Shown in pieces: positions 39,459 through 46,927 of a stretch of 64,000 nt of DNA (position 1 is the stretch's first letter; every line of letters begins with the position of its first letter). The position numbers and the translations under genes are program-made. The stretch is from Acinetobacter sp. NIPH 298. Its GTDB lineage: Bacteria; Pseudomonadota; Gammaproteobacteria; Pseudomonadales; Moraxellaceae. A model generated the notes under the pieces. It did not search any database and was not told the DNA's origin. It saw only the letters and a program-made list of their open reading frames with translations. The stretch lies in contig NZ_KB850055.1 of the NCBI RefSeq assembly GCF_000369505.1, forward strand, positions 744,001-808,000. The letters are read 5' to 3'.

Positions 39459-39731
39459 ATGCAAATCAATTGTCCATATTGCCATTCAGAGCATGTGATT
39501 CGTGTTGTACAAAATAGCGGTTCACAGGCTGGCAACCAGAGTCTGGTATCGTCAGCATCATTTGCCACGATGGGGGCGGCATTATCTAAAACTTTGCCTG
39601 TGTCTCCTCTCATTGGAGGAATTGCAGGAGCCGTAGTCGGTGGTTTTTTAGGTTCAGTATTTGGTTCAGCTCCAACTCAAACTGTACCATCTTGCTTTCA
39701 ATGCCAGCATTGCGGATATTCTTTTTATTGA
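39459..39731 (+). CDS. Small zinc-ribbon protein with glycine-rich hydrophobic core
   Basis: This protein has 90 residues. CPYC near the start and CQHCGY at the end form a likely zinc ribbon, split by a Gly/Ala hydrophobic stretch (IGGIAGAVVGGFLGSVFGSA) able to insert in membrane. AGAGG lies upstream. An inverted repeat GGGAGGTA/TACCTCCC follows. Function unknown. Confidence 0.6.
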   Translation: MQINCPYCHSEHVIRVVQNSGSQAGNQSLVSSASFATMGAALSKTLPVSPLIGGIAGAVVGGFLGSVFGSAPTQTVPSCFQCQHCGYSFY

Positions 39732-39798
39732 GGAAGAATAAACAATAGGGAGGTAATACCTCCCTACGCCTTTAATCAAGGCTATGGTCTTAATGGGA

Positions 39799-40542
39799 CT
39801 AATTACATTGTACAATTTGTGGGTCAGTAATGTATGTTTCAAAATACAATTGATGTTCGACATTCATCACAGGCGTTTCTTTGGCACTAAAATGAATACA
39901 GTCTCCTTTTTTTAATTTTTCAAGGATGAAGTTCTGTGCAACAGAAGTGTAATGTAGATCGAACTTGACAGGGCCTGTTTGGGTATTCAAAAGTAAATCA
40001 TAATCTCCTGTCAAAACTGGTTCCACTACCGTGAAAGTATAACTATGTCGATACTCCTCAGAAAAATGTTCTGTCTGGTTTTGTTCCGATGCTACGCGAA
40101 TGGGTTCACCATCCTGAATTAGTTCTGCTGGATTAGGTATTGGTAATCGCGTTGTATCTTTGGCATCAATCAGTTTTTCAATTTCAACATCAATGTGGTC
40201 CCCAAAATCGACATCTTTATAATATCTGGAATCTCTCTGAAACCACCGTAAATAAAGGTTAGGGCGCTGCTTTTTAAGATATTCAATTTTCTGATCAACC
40301 AGAAGCAGAAGTTCTTGGTATCCTTCCTTTCCGATTTCAGTTACAGCCCTTTGTTTCTCTTCAATTAATTGTTTTCTAAAAAGTTTTGTTGCCACAATAG
40401 CCTTTTGAACACGGATATCGTTACAACTGACAGAGTTATCTGCAAAGCATTCTTTTGCCTGATAACTTAATTTGGCATGGTTGACTTCATTGCAGCCAGC
40501 CAACAATATGGCTAGGGAAATGGTGTAAGTGAATTTCTTCAT
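39799..40542 (-). CDS. Lipoprotein of unknown function
   Basis: This protein has 247 residues. The signal peptide MKKFTYTISLAILLAGC has a clear lipobox (LAGC, Cys17). The mature part is helical near the N-terminus (KLFRKQLIEEKQRAVTEIG), then strand-rich. It is the last of a minus-strand cluster of four genes, two more of which also encode lipoproteins. No family is recognised. Confidence 0.65.
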   Translation of the reverse strand: MKKFTYTISLAILLAGCNEVNHAKLSYQAKECFADNSVSCNDIRVQKAIVATKLFRKQLIEEKQRAVTEIGKEGYQELLLLVDQKIEYLKKQRPNLYLRWFQRDSRYYKDVDFGDHIDVEIEKLIDAKDTTRLPIPNPAELIQDGEPIRVASEQNQTEHFSEEYRHSYTFTVVEPVLTGDYDLLLNTQTGPVKFDLHYTSVAQNFILEKLKKGDCIHFSAKETPVMNVEHQLYFETYITDPQIVQCN

Positions 40543-40600
40543 GATTTTTCTCTATGGATATGGAGATGTCAGGGACATTTAAGTTTTTTAGACCTAATCG

Positions 40601-41320
40601 TTATGATCCAAACTTCCAGTCTCCTTGATTGGTAGATACAACCACTTCAATAATTTTGTTTCTACCACAGTTGCTTGTATCCACTGACATCATTTGTCCA
40701 AAACCAAGCCGTATCGGAGTATTTATTTTTTGTATTAAAGGGCAGTTGCCACGATTGACTGTAACATTTGAAATGGATACGTCATCAACAAGTGATTGAA
40801 CCTTGATCATTGATATGAATGAGTGAAGCGGATTTTGCTCTAAGGCAATTTTGACTGGAGCAGTTGTTGGTATTGTAGAAGGGGTATTGTTTGGGTTTTC
40901 TGAATTATTGTCACGCTCAATGATATTAAAGCAAACTTCATTTAGTGTGGATTCAATATTGGAGCTTTGCTTATTCCATGAGAGTTGTTGGTTATCACAG
41001 CCATACACATCATCTACGTGATTGTCTAAGAAGCGTATATTCCATGTGTAAAGAAAAAGGTCTTCAGATTGCTGACGCAGAAATCTGACATTATCGACTG
41101 TAAACGCGGTATAGCGATCAGGATATTTTTGATCAAGCAGATATTGTAGGGTTCCTTTACCATAGGTTGCAATGTCACTTTTGCCCTGATCAATGAACTG
41201 TTGTGAATCAGATGTATTGGCATTAACCGCTTCGGTTTTAGTTGTATCTGAAGATTCATTTTTAGAACATGCTTGCATTAAACAACCCACAAGTAGGGTG
41301 ACGATGATTTTTTTATTCAT
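40601..41320 (-). CDS. Lipoprotein with paralogous C-terminal domain
   Basis: This protein has 239 residues. The start at 41320 gives MNKKIIVTLLVGCLMQACSK with lipobox LMQAC; a longer frame would spoil the signal peptide. Residues about 50-140 form a separate domain (YGKGTLQYLLDQKYPDRY). The C-terminal 90 residues (VKIALEQNPLHSF ... SNVTVNRGNCPL ... VVVSTNQGDWKFGS) align with the small lipoprotein at 42081. The shared module may bind a common partner in the periplasm. Confidence 0.65.
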   Translation of the reverse strand: MNKKIIVTLLVGCLMQACSKNESSDTTKTEAVNANTSDSQQFIDQGKSDIATYGKGTLQYLLDQKYPDRYTAFTVDNVRFLRQQSEDLFLYTWNIRFLDNHVDDVYGCDNQQLSWNKQSSNIESTLNEVCFNIIERDNNSENPNNTPSTIPTTAPVKIALEQNPLHSFISMIKVQSLVDDVSISNVTVNRGNCPLIQKINTPIRLGFGQMMSVDTSNCGRNKIIEVVVSTNQGDWKFGS

Positions 41321-41407
41321 GTTGATACCTAAAACTTGCACATCCATCTGTTTCTCAGGTAAGGATGTGCTGATTGTTATTAATATGTCGTGAAAAGATT
41401 TTATTGA

Positions 41408-42043
41408 TTAGGCTTTGGGTGATTCACCATACATGTTTGTTGATGGATTCCCTTCTTGTGTGGCCCAGAACAGAAGCAAAAGAATTCCTACGATTGGTAC
41501 AAGGGCGATTAACATCCACCAGCCTGAACGATCAATATCATGTAGTCGTCTCACGCTAACGGCTATGTTAGGAATTAATGTGACCAGCATAGCGATGGTT
41601 GCCGCATCTTCACTTATAAAGCTAAAGGCCAGACTCATTACCACACAAAACAGCTCGAAGTACCAAAACTCACTACGTCTTGCTCGACCTTTAAAATCTG
41701 CAAATTTCTTAAAGCAGGTGAAAATGGCCTGTTGATAGTTTGTAAGAATAATTTCAACCTTATTGGTTGTTTCTTTTACTGAATCATGTTGATTGCCATT
41801 TGCAAAAGTCGGAGAGGGTACAGGTGTTTTTGTTTGTGGAATGATTGCAGGCGTTGTCATGAACTCAAGATAGACACCTATGGCTTGTCCTTCTGTATTT
41901 ACTTCAAAATCAACCTCATTACCACGGACAGGTGCTTGTTGTTCTTTCCACTCACTGCCTGCAAAGTTGTAACGTTTCTGATCTTCGCCAATGATAATTC
42001 CTGTATTGGTTTGGATCGTAAAATCTAAAATTTTGCCTTTCAT
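41408..42043 (-). CDS. Cold-shock-like domain fused to DUF805 membrane domain
   Basis: This protein has 211 residues. The start at 42043 has GGAAACA upstream. Residues 1-60 (GKILDFTIQTNTGIIIGEDQKRYNF) look like the OB-type domain often fused N-terminal to DUF805 in this genus. The C-terminal 110 residues show the DUF805 pattern: FKGRARRSEFWYFELF, then RRLHDIDRSGWWMLIALVP, with about four membrane spans. Role unknown. It lies between two lipoprotein genes in the same direction. Confidence 0.8.
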   Translation of the reverse strand: MKGKILDFTIQTNTGIIIGEDQKRYNFAGSEWKEQQAPVRGNEVDFEVNTEGQAIGVYLEFMTTPAIIPQTKTPVPSPTFANGNQHDSVKETTNKVEIILTNYQQAIFTCFKKFADFKGRARRSEFWYFELFCVVMSLAFSFISEDAATIAMLVTLIPNIAVSVRRLHDIDRSGWWMLIALVPIVGILLLLFWATQEGNPSTNMYGESPKA

Positions 42044-42080
42044 TGTTGTTTCCTTATTCTGCTTAGTCTTGAAGAAATAT

Positions 42081-42434
42081 CTAGAAGTTAAAAGTGAATT
42101 CACCCTGATCGGTATCTACCGTGACTTCTCGAACTTGCTCCATGTCACAACCTAAGACAGCTTTCATTACTTGCCCAAACTTAAGGTTAGGATTCTGATA
42201 GACCCCAAAAGAAATAGGGCAATTGCCACGATTGATTGAAACCCTGTTAATACGGACCTGATCCACGGTGGACTGAATGTGGATATAGTTGTAATAGAGA
42301 GCGGCATATTCACCCTGATATTGATAGGCTGGGTTTTCTTCTAGGTTGATGTTGACGCTAATCGGGGTAGATTCATTCAAACCACAGGCAGACAAACCCC
42401 AAAGCATGCACAGGATGCCGAATATTTTTTTCAT
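42081..42434 (-). CDS. Small lipoprotein, paralogue of 40601 C-terminal domain
   Basis: This protein has 117 residues. The signal sequence MKKIFGILCMLWGLSACG has a lipobox at Cys17. The body (INLEENPAYQYQGEY ... RINRVSINRGNCPISFG ... EVTVDTDQGEFTFNF) aligns with the end of the 40601 lipoprotein, with a shared NRGNCP motif and closing GE/GD-F strand. It is the first of the minus-strand lipoprotein cluster. Confidence 0.65.
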   Translation of the reverse strand: MKKIFGILCMLWGLSACGLNESTPISVNINLEENPAYQYQGEYAALYYNYIHIQSTVDQVRINRVSINRGNCPISFGVYQNPNLKFGQVMKAVLGCDMEQVREVTVDTDQGEFTFNF

Positions 42435-42504
42435 GGCGTAATGACTCCCACCTGATGGAACAGGCAGTTTTAAAAAGCTGAAATTGTTATGTACAAAAGC
42501 CTTG

Positions 42505-42618
42505 TTATAAATTGAGGGGTTTAATGCTAAAAACTTTATAGCTCAATGATTTAGTAATTTGAATTTTATCGACGAAGGATCGGGCAGATGCCCAAGAATA
42601 AGAATGCAGATTAGTCAT
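42505..42618 (-). CDS. Small ORF downstream of structured RNA
   Basis: 37 residues starting MTNLHSYSWASARSFVDKIQ. AGGAG lies 8 bases before the ATG, a strong ribosome site. It follows the structured RNA at 42688-42849 on the same strand, as the short icd ORF follows c4 in phage P1. Translation is supported only by the ribosome site. Confidence 0.4.
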   Translation of the reverse strand: MTNLHSYSWASARSFVDKIQITKSLSYKVFSIKPLNL

Positions 42619-42687
42619 GATTGACTCCTTTTGATTTAGAAAGAGTCCTACCAACTTACTGCTAAATAATGGTGGCAAGACTAAAAG

Positions 42688-42849
42688 GGTTAGCAGACTG
42701 GTACAAAAGGGAACCAGCGCACGCAAGCGTGCCCCTCCTAGCCTCACCATAAAGGCGTGACTTAAGAGAACGCACAAAAACCAATATAGCGTTTGTTGTG
42801 CGCCTTTTGTAGAACGGTCTGCTAAAACCGACTGGCAATTTAGGCCAGC
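42688..42849 (-). ncRNA. Structured RNA candidate, C4-like, second copy of family
   Basis: Read on the minus strand, a long-range stem pairs GGTTTTAGCAGAC/GTCTGCTAACC and TACAAAAGG/CCTTTTGTA across about 100 bases. Inside are AAAGGCG/CGCCTTT with CACAA/TTGTG, and a GGCACGC-TT-GCGTGC hairpin. The order GGTG..GG..TAGG..GGGGCAC..GTGCGC..G..CCC.TTT.G.AC matches the prophage leader at 5686-5735. A CTGGC/GCCAG hairpin (42832-42849) leads it. Confidence 0.45.
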
Positions 42850-42998
42850 ACGTGAATGATAATCTGTGAATAAGGTCACGTCAATTTACTGATTCAGAAA
42901 AATTAAATGATGAGTCAAAAGTATTTAAATAAATTTCAGATATATACCATCTAAGTGAATCAATGCATTCACACGCATTTTAATGACTTCTCATTTTG

Positions 42999-43025
42999 GC
43001 CTGCTGCCCCAGCAGGCTTTTTTTA
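42999..43025 (+). terminator. Terminator-like hairpin before DUF932 gene
   Basis: GCCTGCT/AGCAGGC stem with a GCCCC loop and a T run. It may end the transcript running from the left or act as an attenuator in the DUF932 leader. Confidence 0.65.
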
Positions 43026-43080
43026 TGCACAAAATCTGAATTTGAAGTAATTCAGCATCGACTTTAATAAGGAAAACTTT

Positions 43081-44127
43081 ATGGCACATCAACTTGAACA
43101 AATGGCGTATGTTGGCGAAACCCCGTGGCATGGCTTAGGTAATTCACTCGCACAGAACCAACCGATTGAGGTTTGGGCACAACAGGCAGGCATGGATTGG
43201 CGGATCGAATCCTCCAATGTAAGTTACATGGCACAGAATGAACGTGGACAAAGCATCATCATGCCTTTTGAAGAACAGCGCGTTCTATACCGTTCTGATA
43301 CTCATGCACCTTTATCCGTGGTGAGTCAACGCTTTCAAGAGGTTCAGCCGATGGAGATTTTACATTTCTATCGTGACCTGACTGAACAATCAGGCTTTGA
43401 ACTGGAAACGGCAGGGGTACTTAAAGGTGGAAAGAAATTCTGGGCTTTGGCTAAAACTGGACAAAGTTCTAGTTTAAAAGGCAAGGATGTCAGCAATGGC
43501 TACATTTTATTGGCAACCGCTTGTGATGGAACACTTGCCACTACTGCACAATTTACCAGTATTCGCGTGGTCTGTAACAACACCTTGGCAATCGCTCTAC
43601 GTGGTCAACAAAGCAATTCAGGAGTAGTGAAAGTGCCTCACAGTACCAAGTTCGATGCAGATAAAGTCAAACATCAACTTGGTATTTCAGTCCGTGCATG
43701 GGATGAACACATGTATGAAATGAAGCAACTCAGTCAGCGTAAAGTCACTCAACAGGACGCTGCTGCCTACTTCGATGCAGTATTTAACAACACCAACTTG
43801 AGTATGGCTGAACAGGATGAAAGTATTATTCAGTTCTACCGTAATGCTGCAATTTCACAAAATAACTCTGCCAAAGCCGACAATAAAACTGAACCAAACG
43901 GACGAGCTATGTCTAAAGTCATGACCATGTTTAACGGACATGGGCGAGGGGCCGAACTCAGTTCTGCTAAGGATACGGCTTATGGATTGCTCTGCTCGAT
44001 GACGGAGTTTGTCGATCACGAACGAAGAGCCATGAGTACCGATCATCGTTTGGATTCAGCTTGGTTTGGCGCAGGTGCAGCCATTAAGCAGAGAGCTTTA
44101 GAACAAGCCCTTAGACTTGCTGCTTAA
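43081..44127 (+). CDS. DUF932 / TIGR03299 phage-plasmid protein
   Basis: This protein has 348 residues. It opens MAHQLEQMAYVGETPWHGLGNSL, the signature start of the family, and continues with YILLATACDGTLATTAQFTSIRVVCNNTL in the middle. The family is common on plasmids and phages, and its biochemical role is not settled. It starts a plus-strand group with YqaJ and Gp3-like genes, each followed by its own hairpin. Confidence 0.88.
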   Translation: MAHQLEQMAYVGETPWHGLGNSLAQNQPIEVWAQQAGMDWRIESSNVSYMAQNERGQSIIMPFEEQRVLYRSDTHAPLSVVSQRFQEVQPMEILHFYRDLTEQSGFELETAGVLKGGKKFWALAKTGQSSSLKGKDVSNGYILLATACDGTLATTAQFTSIRVVCNNTLAIALRGQQSNSGVVKVPHSTKFDADKVKHQLGISVRAWDEHMYEMKQLSQRKVTQQDAAAYFDAVFNNTNLSMAEQDESIIQFYRNAAISQNNSAKADNKTEPNGRAMSKVMTMFNGHGRGAELSSAKDTAYGLLCSMTEFVDHERRAMSTDHRLDSAWFGAGAAIKQRALEQALRLAA

Positions 44128-44172
44128 ATGATTTAGCCTAAGCAGAACATAACCCTAATTGAATTTTACTGA

Positions 44173-44198
44173 GCTGCATCTTTGGATGCAGCTTTTTT
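44173..44198 (+). terminator. Terminator after DUF932 gene
   Basis: GCTGCATC/GATGCAGC stem with a TTTG loop and six T residues. Confidence 0.8.
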
Positions 44199-44249
44199 AT
44201 GCCGCCAATTCCATTTTTACCCGACTTTTATATTAATGCAGGAATAATC

Positions 44250-45377
44250 ATGAACTCGAATATCCAGATTCAAAACACTTTGAACAATCCGCCGCTACAA
44301 CATTATTTACCTAACCTCAATCAACCCAATCAGCAGGTTGAAGTGGGAACCAGAACCAAGCGAGAGCGACCGAACACACAGCCACGCAAAACCAAATCGC
44401 CCACAGCCAAACGCCTAGCCAACACCAAACAGTTGAATTACCAACAATGGTTAGAAGTCAGAAAACAGGGCATTGGCAGCAGTGATGCAGCAACCGCTTG
44501 TGGGCTCAATCCTTACATGAGTATGTTGGAACTGTGGATGATTAAAACAGGACGGATGCAACAAAACATCGAAGATGAAAGCGCAGGCTATGCACCTTTG
44601 TACTGGGGCAAACAACTTGAACCATTGGTCGCTGAATATTACAGCATGCACACCAACAATAAGGTGCGTCGAGTCAATGCTGTGCTACAACATCCTGATG
44701 TAGATAAACACTTTATGTTGGCGAATTTGGATTATGCCGTGGTGTGCAATGACGAAGTTCAGATTTTAGAGTGTAAAACCGTAGGTGAATATGGTGCAAA
44801 GTTATGGCGAGACGGTGTGCCTTTATATGTGCTGTGTCAGGTACAACATCAGTTAGCCGTGACAGGCAAACAAGCAGCACATATTTGTGTCTTGATCTGT
44901 GGACATGAAAGCAAGATATTTAAGGTCACACGCAACGAAACTGTAATTCAGCACATCATTAATGCCGAACGTCACTTTTGGCAATGTGTTGAGTCGGGTA
45001 TTCCACCCAGTGTCGATGCTTCTGATTCAGCAGCCAAAGCCTTGCAGCAACTCTACCCTGAGCAAATTCCATTATCAGTAGAAGACCTCAGCCAAAATGA
45101 ACAAGCTAACTATCTATTTAACCAGTTGTTAGAGGAGCGGCATAAGGTTGAACAACATCAACAGTATTTTGATGAACTGAAACATCAATTACAAATGATG
45201 ATGAAAGATGCAGAGCGAGCGGTATTTACAGGTGGTTCTGTCACTTGGAAGAAATCACAAGACTCAATCAGCCTAGACAGCAAATCTCTTCTTAAACAGC
45301 ATCCTGAATATCTACAGCAGTTTCCACAAACCAAAGTAGGAACACGAAGATTTCAAATTTATCTGAATGGTGGATAA
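44250..45377 (+). CDS. YqaJ-type viral recombinase / lambda-type exonuclease
   Basis: This protein has 375 residues. ATG at 44250 is preferred over 44199, which falls within the terminator T run. The YqaJ domain shows WLEVRKQGIGSSDAATACGLNPY, WGKQLEPLVAEYY and the nuclease residues NLDYAVV...QILECKTVG (D and E-x-K). It would degrade one strand of double-stranded DNA to feed single-strand annealing. A helical C-terminal part follows. The Gp3-like gene comes next. Confidence 0.9.
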   Translation: MNSNIQIQNTLNNPPLQHYLPNLNQPNQQVEVGTRTKRERPNTQPRKTKSPTAKRLANTKQLNYQQWLEVRKQGIGSSDAATACGLNPYMSMLELWMIKTGRMQQNIEDESAGYAPLYWGKQLEPLVAEYYSMHTNNKVRRVNAVLQHPDVDKHFMLANLDYAVVCNDEVQILECKTVGEYGAKLWRDGVPLYVLCQVQHQLAVTGKQAAHICVLICGHESKIFKVTRNETVIQHIINAERHFWQCVESGIPPSVDASDSAAKALQQLYPEQIPLSVEDLSQNEQANYLFNQLLEERHKVEQHQQYFDELKHQLQMMMKDAERAVFTGGSVTWKKSQDSISLDSKSLLKQHPEYLQQFPQTKVGTRRFQIYLNGG

Positions 45378-45411
45378 CGTGACCTAAGAGTTCCTCCAAA
45401 TTCAAAAACGA

Positions 45412-45463
45412 CAAAAGCCGCCCCTGTTCTTCCCGAGGGAAGAACAATATGGACGGGCTTTTG
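45412..45463. terminator. Two-tier hairpin between YqaJ and Gp3-like genes
   Basis: Outer stem CAAAAGCC/GGCTTTTG with an inner stem GTTCTTCC-CGAG-GGAAGAAC. It may act as a terminator or mRNA-processing site. Confidence 0.6.
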
Positions 45464-45548
45464 CTGATCGATCACATCTATTTATTCAATATTTCCAATG
45501 TTTCACATAAAGCAGTGAATCAGTAAGAAAATACGAGAGGACATACCT

Positions 45549-46451
45549 ATGATTAAAGGTTTAGCTATTACCCCACCTGTGTTAGGTCGTATCAGTATCG
45601 GCAAGATCGTAGAAAAGAACGGTAAACGACTGCCTGAAAAGGATGACCAATTTACTATTACTAGCCAAATCCAAAATAAGGATGGTTGGGTCAAACATCC
45701 ACTGGATGAACAACTACGTGCTAAAGCACCGAATCAAAACCAAAAATTGAGAAGCATTCCAGTCCGTATGATCTTTAACGATCCTGAGCTAAATCTACGG
45801 GCAGAGTACAGCCTATTTGATCGTCAGACTGGACGCTTGATCTGCTCAGGTAATGGAGAAACTTGTCAGCGATTGGGACAAAACGGCATTGAACAACATC
45901 CATGTCCATCGCCTGACTTATGTCCACTGGCACAAGGTGGGCTGTGCAAACCCTATGGCAGACTCTATGTGAATTTGGATGAATCGGATGAATTTGGCAC
46001 ATTCATCTTTAGAACCACAGGCTTTAACAGTATTCGGACACTGGTAGCACGGCTAAGTTATTACCATGCAGCTTCAGGTGATTTGCTTTCATGCTTGCCA
46101 TTGCAACTGACTTTAAGAGGTAAAAGCACTACACAAAGTTATCGTACCCCAATCTATTACGTGGACTTGACCTTACGTGATGGAGTGAACTTAAGTGAAG
46201 CCATTGCTTCAGCTAAACAGATGGATGAACAAAGCAAGGCAGCAGGGTTTTATCAGGAGGCGTTAGATCATGTGGCACGGCAGGGTTATGGCAATGCCAG
46301 TTTTGAAGTGGGAGGTGAAGAGGGGTTGGATATTGTTGAAGAGTTTTATGCAGATGAACCAAAACCAGAGCAACATCAGCAAATGCATGACCTGAGCCAT
46401 GTTCAGGATATCCAGAAAGGGTTACAGCAGTCAGTGCAGGCTTTGAACTAG
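45549..46451 (+). CDS. phiC31 Gp3-like / 'metal-binding hydrolase-like' protein
   Basis: This protein has 300 residues. It contains a Cys-rich segment (GNGETCQRLGQNG..PCPSPDLCPLAQGGLCK) that could bind zinc, then strand-rich regions with GTFIFRTTGFNSIRTL. This resembles the Gp3-like family, which includes the phiC31 recombination directionality factor and many ICE and phage proteins paired with YqaJ. Here it most likely works with the exonuclease, for example as an annealing factor. GAGAGGA precedes the ATG. Confidence 0.6.
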   Translation: MIKGLAITPPVLGRISIGKIVEKNGKRLPEKDDQFTITSQIQNKDGWVKHPLDEQLRAKAPNQNQKLRSIPVRMIFNDPELNLRAEYSLFDRQTGRLICSGNGETCQRLGQNGIEQHPCPSPDLCPLAQGGLCKPYGRLYVNLDESDEFGTFIFRTTGFNSIRTLVARLSYYHAASGDLLSCLPLQLTLRGKSTTQSYRTPIYYVDLTLRDGVNLSEAIASAKQMDEQSKAAGFYQEALDHVARQGYGNASFEVGGEEGLDIVEEFYADEPKPEQHQQMHDLSHVQDIQKGLQQSVQALN

Positions 46452-46486
46452 TAAAAATAATTTCTTACGGAATTGACCTATTGTTT

Positions 46487-46501
46487 GAGCGAAATGCGCT
46501 C
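46487..46501 (+). promoter_or_regulatory. Inverted repeat upstream of broken alpA, copy 2
   Basis: GAGC-GAAATGC-GCTC, the counterpart of the motif at 37631. Confidence 0.55.
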
Positions 46502-46527
46502 GCTTCATTGATTAGGAGAAAAACATC

Positions 46528-46758
46528 ATGAATGCGTTCACAGGTCAAACTTTTCAGAGGAATCAACTTATTAGTATTAAAAACGTTATAGAGTTTACAG
46601 GTGTAAGTCATTCGACGATATATGAAATGATGGATGAAAACTCGCCTTACTATGATCCAACGTTTCCTAAGAAAATCACGATCTCGCAAAAACGTATTGC
46701 TAGGTCAGCTTAGGAAATTCATCAATGGATTGAAGCTAAGTTAGCTAATCGTGAGTAG
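46528..46758 (+). pseudogene. AlpA family regulator interrupted by an amber codon
   Basis: 61 residues precede a TAG at 46711-46713; the same frame then continues EIHQWIEAKLANRE to a stop at 46756-46758. The intact paralogue at 37672 has Leu (TTA) at the matching place (WSALEVHQWIESKL). One substitution from TTG or TTA explains the stop. The helix-turn-helix (LISIKNVIEFTGVSHSTIYEMM) is intact, so a shortened protein might still bind DNA. AGGAG precedes the ATG. Confidence 0.8.
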
Positions 46759-46927
46759 GAGAGCTTCTGCTCCCTATTTTTTTCAATTGAATTATTTTTT
46801 TGATAAAAATATAAATTAGAGTTCAATCACAAAGATTGGAAAATAAATTCCAGAATAGATAGGCTCACATTTTTTTGGGAATTATGGTTATACTGAGAAG
46901 AACTTTAAATAATTTTATCAATGGATT

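Noticed and set aside
42619..42879. Longer minus-strand frame reaching through the structured RNA
   Set aside because: The start lies in the RNA stems and only the last 37 codons have a ribosome site, so only that part is kept as a small ORF.
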